DNA of 64,000 bases from Methanomicrobiales archaeon (lineage in GTDB: Archaea > Halobacteriota > Methanomicrobia > Methanomicrobiales > Methanospirillaceae): positions 49,532 to 113,531 of the forward strand of contig JAAYCY010000009.1 in the NCBI GenBank assembly GCA_012729535.1, in the 5' to 3' direction. A program made the position numbers and the translations under genes. The stretch's first letter is position 1. Each line of letters opens with the position of its first letter. This document shows positions 10,158 through 19,183 of this stretch, one piece after another. The notes under the pieces are model-generated. The model was not told where the DNA came from, did not search any database, and saw nothing but the letters and a program-made list of their open reading frames with translations.

Positions 10158-11242
10158 CACTAAGAACTCTTCTTGCAGACACCTTAAACGGTCACCGGCT
10201 GACTGAAGAGGAAGCAGCCTTCTTATTTTCCGTGACCGGAACAGATGTCTATGACTTGTTCATAGCAGCAGATAAAATCTGTAGAAGAAAAAATGGAGAT
10301 CGCATAACCTTTGTCAGGAACCAGAATATTCATATAACCAATATATGTAAAAACCTCTGTAATTTTTGCGGATTTGGAAAAGCAAAAAAAAGTCTTGATG
10401 CTTATCAATTAGGAGAAGAGGAGATAAAAAAACAGATCCGGGATGCAAAAGAAAGGGGGGTTACTGAGATTTGTTTCCTGTCTGGTGTCCATCCTGATTT
10501 TACCCTGGAAACATACATACAGTTCATGACGTGGGTGCATGAAATTCATCCTCAAGTCCACATTCATGCATTTTCACCAGACGAAGTTGATTACGTTGCC
10601 AGGAAAGCAGATATTCCAACAACAAAAGCCCTGAAAATTCTCATGGAGGCAGGTCTTGGAACCCTTCAGGGGACTGCTGCAGAAATCCTTGTAGATGATG
10701 TCAGAAAGACCATCTGCCCTGCAAAAGTGAAGAGTGATGTATGGGAACGTATTGCACGTGAAGCTCATGGACTGGGGCTTCGTTCAACAGCTACCATCAT
10801 GTATGGCACAACAGAATCATACCTGGACCGTGCAAATCATCTGAATCGTATCAGGTCTATTCAGGATGATACCGGTGGATTTACTGAGATGGTCCTGCTC
10901 TCATTCATTCACTATAAAACACCCCTCTTTGAAAGAGGACTCGTTAAAACAGGTCCAACCGGTCGTGATGACCTTGTAACAACTGCAGTATGCCGGTTAT
11001 TTTTGGATAATTTTGATCACATACAGGTTTCCTGGCCAAAACTTGGAATTAAACTAACTCAAATGACCCTTCTTGCCGGAGCAGATGACCTGGCAGGGAC
11101 CATGTACCTTGATGATGTTACCGGAGAAGCAGGAGGGGGAGGAACAGAAGAATATCTCGATCCTAGTGAGATGGAACATATCTGTTCGGATATTGGGAGA
11201 ACCCTGGTTGAACGGACTACTCTCTATGCCAAATTCGAATGA
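10154..11242 (+). CDS. cofH: CofH-type radical SAM enzyme of F420 (FO) synthesis
   Basis: CofH joins a tyrosine-derived 4-hydroxybenzyl radical to 5-amino-6-ribitylaminouracil; CofG then closes the ring to FO, the chromophore of coenzyme F420. The radical-SAM cysteines are in ITNICKNLCNFCGFGK (CX3CX2C, about residues 58-65). Family-typical segments are HAFSPDEVDYVAR, GLGTLQGTAAEILVDDVR and TGGFTEMVLLSFIHYKTPLF. These favour CofH over CofG, and no CofG lies in the window. The 362-residue length is usual. Some methanogens hold several CofH-like paralogues, so the exact substrate deserves care. Confidence 0.85.
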   Translation: MTLRTLLADTLNGHRLTEEEAAFLFSVTGTDVYDLFIAADKICRRKNGDRITFVRNQNIHITNICKNLCNFCGFGKAKKSLDAYQLGEEEIKKQIRDAKERGVTEICFLSGVHPDFTLETYIQFMTWVHEIHPQVHIHAFSPDEVDYVARKADIPTTKALKILMEAGLGTLQGTAAEILVDDVRKTICPAKVKSDVWERIAREAHGLGLRSTATIMYGTTESYLDRANHLNRIRSIQDDTGGFTEMVLLSFIHYKTPLFERGLVKTGPTGRDDLVTTAVCRLFLDNFDHIQVSWPKLGIKLTQMTLLAGADDLAGTMYLDDVTGEAGGGGTEEYLDPSEMEHICSDIGRTLVERTTLYAKFE

Positions 11243-11617
11243 TTATAACCCGCGCTTGACCTGCCGGATATCAGCCCCGGCAACATTTGCACCCCTGAAA
11301 TCAGCCCGGGTGATTGTTGATCCATGTAATCGTGCACCCTGTAAATTGGCATTCAGGAACACGGCATCAGTAAGATCAGTATTTGAAAGATTAGCCCGGG
11401 TCAGATCAGCACCAGCAAAATTTGCTTTTTTCATATGGCAAAATTCAAAATCAACCTCCTGAAGTTTTGCACCGTTTAAATTTATACCATCCAGTGTAAG
11501 ACCTGTCAGGTGAGCCCCCCTGAGGTCCGGACGTTTTCTTGGGTTTTCTGCCTTCCATTTATTCCAGGAAGCCACCCCTCCTTTTATTGCCTCTACCTGC
11601 GCTTCGTCTGCCATCAA
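11243..11617 (-). CDS. Pentapeptide-repeat protein
   Basis: The 124-residue protein has a short helical N-terminus (MMADEAQVEAIKGGVASWNKWKAENP), followed by A(D/N)LXX-type repeats from about residue 30 to the end: LRGAHLTGL, LNGAKLQEV, FAGADLTRA, LSNTDLTDA, LQGARLHGS, FRGANVAGA. Such repeats form a square right-handed beta-helix. The function of most family members is unknown; some mimic DNA. It is convergent with cofH and ends right at its stop. Confidence 0.85.
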   Translation of the reverse strand: MMADEAQVEAIKGGVASWNKWKAENPRKRPDLRGAHLTGLTLDGINLNGAKLQEVDFEFCHMKKANFAGADLTRANLSNTDLTDAVFLNANLQGARLHGSTITRADFRGANVAGADIRQVKRGL

Positions 11618-11730
11618 CCAATCTATGTGTTTATGTGCTGGATACGGGTATATCTGTTATCAGGCGCGGTGAGTGGAGTATGATTGCTATTGATTACTAT
11701 CAGGATAGGAAACCTTTTTGAGTTCAGTAC

Positions 11731-12867
11731 ATGATGACTGAGGGTATGAAACGCAGCGTAATTATTATATTAACCGGCATCGCTGCATTGGTGCTCAGTG
11801 TAAACATTTGTACCGCTGCATTTGCACCTGAATTTGAAATGATGCCCCTCAGCATGAAAACTCCATCCGATGCAACACCCTACAATGATGAAGGATTCAT
11901 AATAGAAGCTGACAGTATGGTAAACAAGATTTCTAACTCGACCATCCCCACCGGGACGAAATTAAGCGAAGTAACCGATGCTTATTATCGCCTGATAATG
12001 GAGAATGTGAGTCCAGAATTTCTTGATACTGCGAATAATATCGTGGGATACCTGTTTTACACATCACAGGCAGGATCTACTTACAAAGAATACCATGATT
12101 ACCTAAAGTCTGTATCTAGAACCAGCGACGGTTCAGAGTATTATACGCTTGTAGACCAATACACCCAGGTAGCTGCTGAGTTCTGGAATCGGATATCAGA
12201 TCGTTACCCGAACGCAACAATGTATGTCCTGCCCTCAGCTTCTGCCCCAATGCCCACTGATGAAAGTAGTACTGATGGAAATATTCTAAAAGGACTGGAA
12301 ACTGGTATACCAATGACACAAAAACTGCCTGATCCCACCGCTCCTGACCAGACAGAGAGTGTTAAAACATCTGTCACCCGGTGGTTTGAGGATTATGTTG
12401 AAAACGCCGAGCCGGATGAGGTTGATCCCTTAACAAACGAAGTAAAAACTACTGCCGGACACCTGTTTTTGACCGGTGAAGGACTTCAATGGGCAGACAG
12501 TACGTACATGGATCTTATCAGCAAGAATGTGGCCGAGGATTTCTATGAAAAGGCGCAGTATATCAGCGCATTCTTTTACCTGATCTCACAGGCCCGGGAA
12601 TCATACCAGGATTATATTGATGACCGGACCTATGTCTCCTCTGTTTCATATGGAGATGAGAATTACGAAAAAGCGAAGAAATATTACAATGAAGCAGAAA
12701 AATCTATTGAATATTTCAAAGACGTTATGTCCGGAACCAACAACACTCTCCCGGTTTTCCCGCAATTTGGTGAAGTAGCATTAGCTGGAAGTGAATGGGA
12801 CAATTATGGTGCCTTTGGATATATTACAGATTCTATGGCTGAGTCTTTGGGATGGAATGCTGAATAA
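11731..12867 (+). CDS. Secreted protein with a duplicated helical domain, unknown function
   Basis: I do not recognise the family. The 378-residue product has a signal peptide (hydrophobic core about 9-27). The start may instead be the ATG at 11746 (MKRSVIIILTG). Two halves are homologous. One contains YYRLIMENVSPEFLDTANN and FYTSQAGSTYKEYHDYL (about 91-130); the other contains YMDLISKNVAEDFYEKAQY and FYLISQARESYQDYIDD (about 256-294). They are joined by a Pro/Thr/Ser-rich linker (about 165-210). It is probably an exported helical protein. No catalytic motif is evident. Confidence 0.6.
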   Translation: MMTEGMKRSVIIILTGIAALVLSVNICTAAFAPEFEMMPLSMKTPSDATPYNDEGFIIEADSMVNKISNSTIPTGTKLSEVTDAYYRLIMENVSPEFLDTANNIVGYLFYTSQAGSTYKEYHDYLKSVSRTSDGSEYYTLVDQYTQVAAEFWNRISDRYPNATMYVLPSASAPMPTDESSTDGNILKGLETGIPMTQKLPDPTAPDQTESVKTSVTRWFEDYVENAEPDEVDPLTNEVKTTAGHLFLTGEGLQWADSTYMDLISKNVAEDFYEKAQYISAFFYLISQARESYQDYIDDRTYVSSVSYGDENYEKAKKYYNEAEKSIEYFKDVMSGTNNTLPVFPQFGEVALAGSEWDNYGAFGYITDSMAESLGWNAE

Positions 12868-12894
12868 TGAGAAAAAAATCCCGAAAATAACCTC

Positions 12895-12901
12895 TTTTTT
12901 T
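12895..12901 (+). terminator. T-tract between the secreted protein and DJ-1 genes
   Basis: A run of seven T residues lies 28 bases after the stop at 12867 and directly before the ATG at 12902. It could end the upstream transcript. Its closeness to the next start leaves little room for a separate promoter, so read-through is also possible. Confidence 0.3.
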
Positions 12902-13483
12902 ATGAAGATCCTCATAGCAGTACCCCCGGCCCAGTACCACGACAAAGAGCTTGCACAGGTTTTAGCTGTTTTCGACCAGAACAAAATGCCATACGATTTC
13001 GCCTCGCGTGAAGCAGGCCAGGCAAAGGGCACGTTTGGAGGGAGGGTGTATGTCCAGCTCAGCTTTGAAGATGTGATACTGACCAGGGAAGAGGAATTTG
13101 ATGCTCTTACCATTCTTGGAGGACATGGAGCCCAGGCACATTTCTGGAATAATGCAGATCTTCTGGAACTGGTCAAGATATTCAGAATTCATAAAAAGGT
13201 CATCGGAGGAATCAGTACCGGGCCAGTTGTTATGGCCAGGGCAGGCATTTTGAAAAAAAAGCCGGCAACAGTTATCGCAGGACCTTCCATCAGGGAAATG
13301 ATGAAGATGGATGTAAAGTTCGAAGATAAACCAGTAGTATTCCTCGACCGCCTGGTAACAGCCCGTGAGCCAGGCGATGCAAAACGGTTTGCAGAGCTGA
13401 TTGTAGAATACCTTCTTGGAAATCCGGAATTTAATGGACCTCAGGTTGTCCCTGCCCCGAATAAACTGGGTTTTGATATCTGA
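12902..13483 (+). CDS. DJ-1/PfpI-family protein lacking the nucleophile cysteine
   Basis: The 193-residue product begins MKILIAVPPAQYHDKELAQV, the usual start of the DJ-1/PfpI flavodoxin-like fold. The longer open frame from 12791 lacks family similarity before this ATG. The LTILGGHGAQAHFW segment and the strand-turn VIGGISTGPVVMARAGIL match the family. However, the nucleophile-elbow cysteine (AxCxGP in DJ-1) is serine here (GISTGP). It is therefore unlikely to be a cysteine-dependent protease or deglycase; it may be a binding protein or have another activity. Confidence 0.8.
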   Translation: MKILIAVPPAQYHDKELAQVLAVFDQNKMPYDFASREAGQAKGTFGGRVYVQLSFEDVILTREEEFDALTILGGHGAQAHFWNNADLLELVKIFRIHKKVIGGISTGPVVMARAGILKKKPATVIAGPSIREMMKMDVKFEDKPVVFLDRLVTAREPGDAKRFAELIVEYLLGNPEFNGPQVVPAPNKLGFDI

Positions 13484-13486
13484 TAT

Positions 13487-14797
13487 TCACCTGGTTGCTA
13501 ATTTATCCGCCCGTTCAAAGCATCGTTCAGCATCCTTTTGCTGTCCGCGTTTTTGCAAAGCTTTTCCCTTTGCAAACCATGTCACTGAAGATTCGGGTTT
13601 TTTGTCCAGTACCCTGTCAAAATAGGCTATGGCATTTTTATAATCACCACTTTCAAGAAGCAGGTTTCCAAGTTTGAACATGGCATCAGTGTGGGATGGA
13701 TCGCACCTGACCGTCTCTACATAACACCGGATTGATTCATCAATATTGCGGGTTTTTTCAAGTATCTGGGCCATTTCATAATAAGCATGGGCATTTTGGG
13801 GATCAATCTCCACTATCCGTAAAAAACAGGCGGTAGCATTCCGGTATGCACCAAGTTTTTTATATGCTACTCCTTTGGAGAACCAGGCAGTGACATGATT
13901 GGGAATAATCCGGATTGTCTGGTCAAAAAATTCTATTGATGCCCGGTATTCACCATCTTTGTAAAGAGCTTCTTTACCTTTTACCAGGTATACATCGGCG
14001 ATGTACTTGCGGTATTTTGTACTTCCAGGGTCATGTTCCATCGCTTCTTCATATGCGTTTATCGCATCATCATAATTGTGTAGCACCTTATGCGAATTGC
14101 CAAGCAGGAGCCAGGCAGATGAAAATTCAGGCCTGATTTTCAGGCATTTTTTAAAATAATTAATAGCTGAATGATATCCCCCAATCTTCATCAGTGCCCT
14201 GCCCTGTTGAAACATCAAATCAGGATCCTGTGGCTTTTTCTGGAGAGCCTCTTCATAGGCATCAATTGCTTCGTGGAAAAGCCTTTTTTCAAACAGGTAC
14301 CGCCCCTTCAAATCAAACGGATAAAGATAATGTGAATCACTTTTTTTCGCCTGATCAAAAAGTACCATTGCTTCATCACGTTTTCCAAGGGTCCAGAGTG
14401 CCATTCCTTTTTCATGCAGGGCAAGACTGGAGTCAGGACTCATTTTCAGGGTCTTATTCAGGAGCTCAACTGCTTCCAGGCATCTCATAGGGTCCTGATT
14501 CTGAAGGGCAATAAGACGAAGAACCGAGGCCCGCATTGCCATGGCATCAGGGTTGTCGGGGATAATCTCAAGGGCACGAACAAAACAATCATCAGCCCTA
14601 TCATATTTTTTCAGGCCAAGATATGCCCTGCCCATCCCTATCCAGCAGCCCACATGAACACGATCGAGTTCTAGTCCCCGGTTAAAATTCTGGATAGCAT
14701 CATCAAACCGCTCTCTAGCCAAATGGCTTTCCCCTTTCTGACAAAAAGGATTCGCAGGACTAGCTTCCTGACTCCCTATCCAGTCTCGAATACCCAT
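13487..14797 (-). CDS. TPR-repeat protein, cytoplasmic
   Basis: The 436 residues are almost wholly TPR units of about 34 residues, such as RFDDAIQNFNRGLELDRVHVGCW, SAINYFKKCLKIRPEFSSAW and YKNAIAYFDRVLDKKPESSVTW. No signal peptide or membrane helix is seen, so it is cytosolic and likely a scaffold. It is the last gene of a reverse-strand run (DHPS-like, JAMM, RibL, Tsr3, TPR) and lies 49 bases after tsr3. It is convergent with the DJ-1 gene, with three bases between them. Confidence 0.85.
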   Translation of the reverse strand: MGIRDWIGSQEASPANPFCQKGESHLARERFDDAIQNFNRGLELDRVHVGCWIGMGRAYLGLKKYDRADDCFVRALEIIPDNPDAMAMRASVLRLIALQNQDPMRCLEAVELLNKTLKMSPDSSLALHEKGMALWTLGKRDEAMVLFDQAKKSDSHYLYPFDLKGRYLFEKRLFHEAIDAYEEALQKKPQDPDLMFQQGRALMKIGGYHSAINYFKKCLKIRPEFSSAWLLLGNSHKVLHNYDDAINAYEEAMEHDPGSTKYRKYIADVYLVKGKEALYKDGEYRASIEFFDQTIRIIPNHVTAWFSKGVAYKKLGAYRNATACFLRIVEIDPQNAHAYYEMAQILEKTRNIDESIRCYVETVRCDPSHTDAMFKLGNLLLESGDYKNAIAYFDRVLDKKPESSVTWFAKGKALQKRGQQKDAERCFERADKLATR

Positions 14798-14846
14798 CAG
14801 ATCCCAATCCTACTTGTACCTGGCACTTTCAGGATAAAAAAATTCG

Positions 14847-15344
14847 TTAAAAGAATTCTGACTGAATAGCAATGACTGTTGTGCTATCTGGTGCTGCTGC
14901 ATAAGCACGTAAGGGCTCTTCGTTTAATTGTAAAAAACGTATTCCCCAGCCGACTTTAGAGAGAATCTCCCCTGCCTGTTCCTCTTCCCCCAGGATAACC
15001 AGTGCAGCTGCCATCGCTTCAACAGATGTAAGACGAAATGGTCTTCCAAAGTTTACCGGATTTGCAGCAAGCAGATAAGGGAGTGCACGTTTGAATCTCC
15101 ATGACCGCACCTGGTCAGTATTAAGCACTTCCCATGAACAGTCAAGAGCGGTTATGGTGCGGGTTTTTTTCCGGTCTGCCTGCGAAAGAGCCTGTTCTGC
15201 GGTCGGATCCAGGATTAAACTAGTTCGTGGGATAGATGATAATCGTGAAAACAGACGGACCATCCCTGCCCTTTCAAGCTTTTTCATGGTACATTTTTTT
15301 GGATCGCAGGAATTGTCACGATATGCCAGCAGCGGTATCACCAT
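14847..15344 (-). CDS. tsr3: Small-subunit rRNA aminocarboxypropyltransferase Tsr3
   Basis: Tsr3 (DUF367) transfers the aminocarboxypropyl group of SAM to N1-methylpseudouridine in helix 31 of small-subunit rRNA. The N-terminal CDPKKCTMKKLERAGM, the central TITALDCSWEVL and the LPYLLAANPVNFGRPFRLTSVEAMAAAL block are all family signatures. The 165-residue length is usual for archaea. It lies 12 bases after ribL in a probable operon. Confidence 0.93.
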   Translation of the reverse strand: MVIPLLAYRDNSCDPKKCTMKKLERAGMVRLFSRLSSIPRTSLILDPTAEQALSQADRKKTRTITALDCSWEVLNTDQVRSWRFKRALPYLLAANPVNFGRPFRLTSVEAMAAALVILGEEEQAGEILSKVGWGIRFLQLNEEPLRAYAAAPDSTTVIAIQSEFF

Positions 15345-15356
15345 TACATCACCTCA

Positions 15357-15809
15357 TCACTCGTTTTCAGGAGATTTATGAACTGAAGAAATACCAGCCC
15401 TTCGAACGATTTCATGAACAATATCACGGGAACTAGTATAAGGAGAGAGAGAATATTCAGATATTCTTACTATCTTTGCGGGGAAACCCATCTCTTCAAG
15501 AGAAGCATAAAGCTTTTCTTCGTCAAAATGCTGATTGCAACCAAGTGTAATTATATCGGGTTTAATTTCCCTGATGGGTCTATACATGTCAGAAGAATCA
15601 CCTAAAACTGCGCGCGTTACCGGACGTAAAGCCCCCACCATGGCACAGCGCTGTTCTTCAGGAATAATTGGTCTTGGTTTATGCCTGATATTCGCATCCC
15701 GTGCAATAATCACAAATAACTCATCGCCAAGTAGGGCAGACTGCTCTAAGTACCAGAGATGTCCGGGATGAAGAATATCAAACGTCCCGGTAGCAACAAC
15801 CCGGGTCAT
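15357..15809 (-). CDS. ribL: Archaeal FAD synthetase RibL
   Basis: RibL adenylylates FMN to FAD. It is a nucleotidyltransferase of the cytidylyltransferase superfamily: VVATGTFDILHPGHLWYLEQ holds the HxGH motif (about residues 15-18), and SEYSLSPYTSSRDIV is the C-terminal substrate motif. The 150-residue length fits. Its start overlaps the stop of the JAMM gene by one base (TAATG), which implies translational coupling. An annotation as glycerol-3-phosphate cytidylyltransferase is the usual confusion. Confidence 0.9.
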   Translation of the reverse strand: MTRVVATGTFDILHPGHLWYLEQSALLGDELFVIIARDANIRHKPRPIIPEEQRCAMVGALRPVTRAVLGDSSDMYRPIREIKPDIITLGCNQHFDEEKLYASLEEMGFPAKIVRISEYSLSPYTSSRDIVHEIVRRAGISSVHKSPENE

Positions 15810-16177
15810 TAAACCACTCCAAGATGATACCGGGTTCCATCAGGTAAAAAACAGCGCCAGTCATCCGAACCATACGGATATCCGACGATTATATGGCAGC
15901 TTCCACTTACTGCAAAAAAATGTATGTCTGCTTCAGATGGACATATTGCACCGTTTGGATGGCTATGTGCACTTCCAACAATCCCAAGATTGATGGGAAC
16001 CATGTCAAAAGGAATCTGTGCACTTGTCGGTCCTCCAATAGAACCCGGTATCATATGTACTTCAGATATCACTCCGGATGTCGCAGACAACAATGCCGCA
16101 AACTCTCGCGGATGTGAATTTTTACCCAGTTCAAGGAGAAGATCAAGTTTCTCTTTTTCAATTGCAGATATATTCAT
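15809..16177 (-). CDS. JAMM/MPN+ metalloprotease-like protein
   Basis: This 122-residue single-domain protein carries the complete JAMM zinc motif. It has a glutamate early on (ISEVHMIPG) and then GSAHSHPNGAICPSEADIHFF (HxHPx6SxxD). Archaeal JAMM proteins can remove ubiquitin-like SAMP modifiers from targets, and bacterial relatives trim sulfur-carrier proteins. Here it sits tightly between a DHPS-like gene and ribL, a cofactor and translation context. The substrate is not known. Confidence 0.88.
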   Translation of the reverse strand: MNISAIEKEKLDLLLELGKNSHPREFAALLSATSGVISEVHMIPGSIGGPTSAQIPFDMVPINLGIVGSAHSHPNGAICPSEADIHFFAVSGSCHIIVGYPYGSDDWRCFLPDGTRYHLGVV

Positions 16178-16234
16178 GGTTATTCGCGTATGTACTTCGT
16201 ATTAATTATGCCTGATAATAGAAGGCAATTTCTA

Positions 16235-17656
16235 TCAGAACGGCCCGTCCTGCTCAAAACTTCTTCCATACCGTATCGCAAGTTCAGCTTTTTGGAGTTC
16301 TGCACCAAGGTACCCTGCATGGTCAAGACGCGATACTCCCTCATCCAGGAGGAGTGCATTTAATACATCCTGCCATCTCTTTCCCCGGATCGCCTTATTA
16401 TTTCGTATGGCAACGATATACCCATCTTCTATACCAATCCGGTAGTTCCCACAGGGATCATACACGATATCTTTGGGCATTTCCAATGCCCTGACCACTG
16501 ATGAATATTCGAGAGGTGGTTCTCTCCTTTTTCTTTTTTCCTTTATCAAAAAGCAATCTATTCCAAGGTCTTTGGGATACGGGCGCCCATTCATCAGGGC
16601 CATCATTTCTGTTGCTTTTCGCATCTCACCGATACAACCCTGTGTTTTGTCACTATGCTCACTACAAAAAATTATTGCAGCCCCTGTTTCATACGCCATC
16701 CCTGCAAGCAAAGCTGCCATTCCGACAGAATCAGCATCAAAAAGTTCTATTACATTTCCTGCACCAAAAAAGATTGGCACATCCATAGGAACAAAGCGGC
16801 AGAGAGACTGGACAAGACCAGAACCACAGGGCTGCAGAAGGGGGTCGGCTATTATCTTTCTGATTCCAGCCTCTTTGGCCAGACTGATATTTTCCATAAG
16901 ACCTGATTTTCCTGGCACAATCACTGCACCGCATCCAGACAGAGCTATGCTGGTGCCGATGATTCCGATATTCTCCTCCTGAAGTGAAAGGACAAGATCT
17001 GCACGAAAAAGGGCAGCATTTATCAGGTCAGGATCCTGGGAATCGATAGCCAGGGGTGCGGGAATATCCTCAAGTTGATGAAAGACTGCATAAACATCTT
17101 CAGGTTTTGCGTCAAATCCAAATCCGAGGTCCACAATATCTGCACCCTTCTCAAAAAAAGAGAGAACATGATTTCGAATATCCGGGTGCAGGTGTGCATC
17201 CATTATCTCTGCAAGAACCTTGATTCTTGTTTTTTTTCCGATTTTTATACCGTGAATCTTAAATGAATATTCTGACTCCTCTTCCTGGCGACAAATACGT
17301 GAATACGCCTCATCTTTTCTTTTTTCGGCCAGAAATTCATCCGCAGGAACGTCCCTGGATAGTACTAGTGTTTCCAGAAGGGGGAGCACGAGTGCCAGGT
17401 CTGCTGCATGTCTCGGACCGCGGTATACCGGAACACCAATCTCTTTCTCCGCTTCCTTAAATGACGCAGTGCACATCCCTGATACCAGAACTAGATCATA
17501 TGCTTTTGTGCTGCTTTTCAGTATGGAGAGAAGCTGACCCGGAGTGAGGAAAGAAGCCAGTTCTCCGGTGACAACAACATCCGCATCAAATCCTGATGCA
17601 GATTTCTTTACCAGTTCTTCGGTTACTCTCCCGGTGGGAAGAAGGATCCTCATCAC
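16235..17656 (-). CDS. Dihydropteroate synthase-like protein (archaeal, TIGR00284 type)
   Basis: The 473-residue protein has an N-terminal half of its own (MMRILLPTGRVTEELVKKSA and following). From about 150 it has a DHPS-like TIM barrel with IKVLAEIMDAHLHPD, GADIVDLGFGFDAKPEDV and PLAIDSQDPDLINAAL. It may act in pterin (methanopterin) chemistry, but this archaeal family has no proven reaction that I can name. It is the first gene of the reverse-strand run and is divergent from the PHP gene, with 46 bases between them that must hold both promoters. Confidence 0.85.
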   Translation of the reverse strand: MMRILLPTGRVTEELVKKSASGFDADVVVTGELASFLTPGQLLSILKSSTKAYDLVLVSGMCTASFKEAEKEIGVPVYRGPRHAADLALVLPLLETLVLSRDVPADEFLAEKRKDEAYSRICRQEEESEYSFKIHGIKIGKKTRIKVLAEIMDAHLHPDIRNHVLSFFEKGADIVDLGFGFDAKPEDVYAVFHQLEDIPAPLAIDSQDPDLINAALFRADLVLSLQEENIGIIGTSIALSGCGAVIVPGKSGLMENISLAKEAGIRKIIADPLLQPCGSGLVQSLCRFVPMDVPIFFGAGNVIELFDADSVGMAALLAGMAYETGAAIIFCSEHSDKTQGCIGEMRKATEMMALMNGRPYPKDLGIDCFLIKEKRKRREPPLEYSSVVRALEMPKDIVYDPCGNYRIGIEDGYIVAIRNNKAIRGKRWQDVLNALLLDEGVSRLDHAGYLGAELQKAELAIRYGRSFEQDGPF

Positions 17657-17702
17657 CCTTTCCTTAATACCGGTGAAATATAAAAAAATAATGTAGTTAC
17701 AG

Positions 17703-18368
17703 ATGCTCTCAACCGATCTTCATATACATACCTCCTGTTCCAAAGATGGCGAGAGTTCAGTGCAGCAGGTTCTTTCTGCTGCCATCGCTGCTGGTCTGGA
17801 CGCAATCGCGATAACAGACCATGACACCATGCAGGGATACAAGATTGCCCGTGAACTAGATACTAGTGTTCTGGTGATTCCGGGTGTTGAAATCTCCACA
17901 CGGGAAGGACATGTTATTGCCCTGGGAATAGAAACAGCACCAAATCACGGACAACCTGTCCTCGACACCATAAAAATGGTTCAGGATAAAGGAGGAATTA
18001 CCATTCTTCCACATCCATTCCATCGGTACAGGCATGGAGCAGCGCTCAAATGCCCTGAATCATTCCGGATTTCTGATGCCATAGAAGTATACAACAGCAG
18101 GTATGTGATTCCCCATGCGAACCAGCGGGCGATGAGACTTGCAAAAAAACTGGATAAACCAGCGGTTGCAGGAAGTGATGCACATAACGCCCGGTTCGTA
18201 GGGTACGGACGAACGCTTATTGATGCAGAAAAAAATATTGAAGATATCCTTCAGGCAATAAAAGAAGGAAAAACACAACCAGCAGGCAGAAAAACTCCCA
18301 TTAGAACCTATACGAAGCAATCATTACGAAATTCATGGCGGAAGATCCGGGGACGAATTCACCAGTAA
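17703..18368 (+). CDS. PHP-domain metal-dependent phosphoesterase
   Basis: The PHP superfamily hydrolyses phosphoesters at a trinuclear metal site. The motifs are present: LHIHTSCSKDGESS (HxH), AITDHDTMQGYK (TDHD), PGVEISTREGHVIALG, LPHPFHRYRHG and AGSDAHNARFVG. At 221 residues it is a stand-alone PHP enzyme of the YciV/TrpH-like kind, possibly a nucleotidase. It overlaps the start of truA by 34 bases, so the two genes are probably co-transcribed. Confidence 0.88.
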   Translation: MLSTDLHIHTSCSKDGESSVQQVLSAAIAAGLDAIAITDHDTMQGYKIARELDTSVLVIPGVEISTREGHVIALGIETAPNHGQPVLDTIKMVQDKGGITILPHPFHRYRHGAALKCPESFRISDAIEVYNSRYVIPHANQRAMRLAKKLDKPAVAGSDAHNARFVGYGRTLIDAEKNIEDILQAIKEGKTQPAGRKTPIRTYTKQSLRNSWRKIRGRIHQ

Positions 18369-19183
18369 GACTTGCGTTTCGGATCGGGTATATTGGCACC
18401 TCGTTTTCCGGGTCTCAGTTCCAGCCTGATAAACGGACTGTTGAAGGAGAAATCGAAGCTGCACTGATGCGGGCGGGAGTCATTGTAGACAGAAAAAAGT
18501 CAAGACTGGCCCTTTCCGGAAGGACAGATCGTGGGGTGCATGCAAAAAGCCAGATTCTCGCCATTTCAACAACAAAACCAGACCTTGCATTAAGATCACT
18601 AAATGGACAACTTCCTCCGGATATCTGGGCAACACACTGGAGCAGGGTATCATCTGATTTCTATCCAAGATACGACGTAGAGAGCAGAACATACCGTTTT
18701 TATTATGCAAAAAAACCATCAGACATCCGGGCTATGAAAGAGGCCGCACCCTTGTTTCTGGGAACACATGATTTTACATGCTTTGCACGTCTTGAACCGG
18801 GAAAAAATCCGATAAAATCAATTGACAGGATATCCCTGGAGATAGAGCAATCCTGGTGCAGGATGGAAATTACAGCGAATAGTTATCTCTGGCACATGGT
18901 CCGCTGTATTGCTTCAGCCCTTTTTTGCATTTCTGAAGGAATGCTGACAATTTCGCAACTGGAAAAGTGCCTTTCAGGCAGATGTAGACAAAAAATGAAA
19001 CCTGCTCAGCCGGACGGATTGATTCTCTGGGCAGTAAATACTAACCTTACATGGCAGGAGATGATAATGCCAGGTCTGAAATCCAGGCAAATCAGAGAGA
19101 GAGGAGAATATTACCGACTTTTAGGGGAGGTACATTCTCTTCTTTTTCCAGAAATAATCAAAGATCCTGCTCAACCTTATTGA
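18335..19183 (+). CDS. truA: tRNA pseudouridine synthase A
   Basis: TruA makes pseudouridine at positions 38-40 of the tRNA anticodon arm. The catalytic aspartate is in LSGRTDRGVHAKSQ (about residue 65). The N-terminal FRIGYIGTSFSGSQFQP and the later SYLWHMVRCIASALF are family-typical. The 282-residue length fits. The first 34 bases overlap the PHP gene, and the 3' end overlaps the convergent CheW gene by 26 bases. Confidence 0.92.
   Translation: MAEDPGTNSPVRLAFRIGYIGTSFSGSQFQPDKRTVEGEIEAALMRAGVIVDRKKSRLALSGRTDRGVHAKSQILAISTTKPDLALRSLNGQLPPDIWATHWSRVSSDFYPRYDVESRTYRFYYAKKPSDIRAMKEAAPLFLGTHDFTCFARLEPGKNPIKSIDRISLEIEQSWCRMEITANSYLWHMVRCIASALFCISEGMLTISQLEKCLSGRCRQKMKPAQPDGLILWAVNTNLTWQEMIMPGLKSRQIRERGEYYRLLGEVHSLLFPEIIKDPAQPY

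Noticed and set aside
12791..12901. Longer start for the DJ-1 gene
   Set aside because: The first 37 codons overlap the end of the secreted-protein gene and bear no family similarity; the domain begins at the ATG at 12902.
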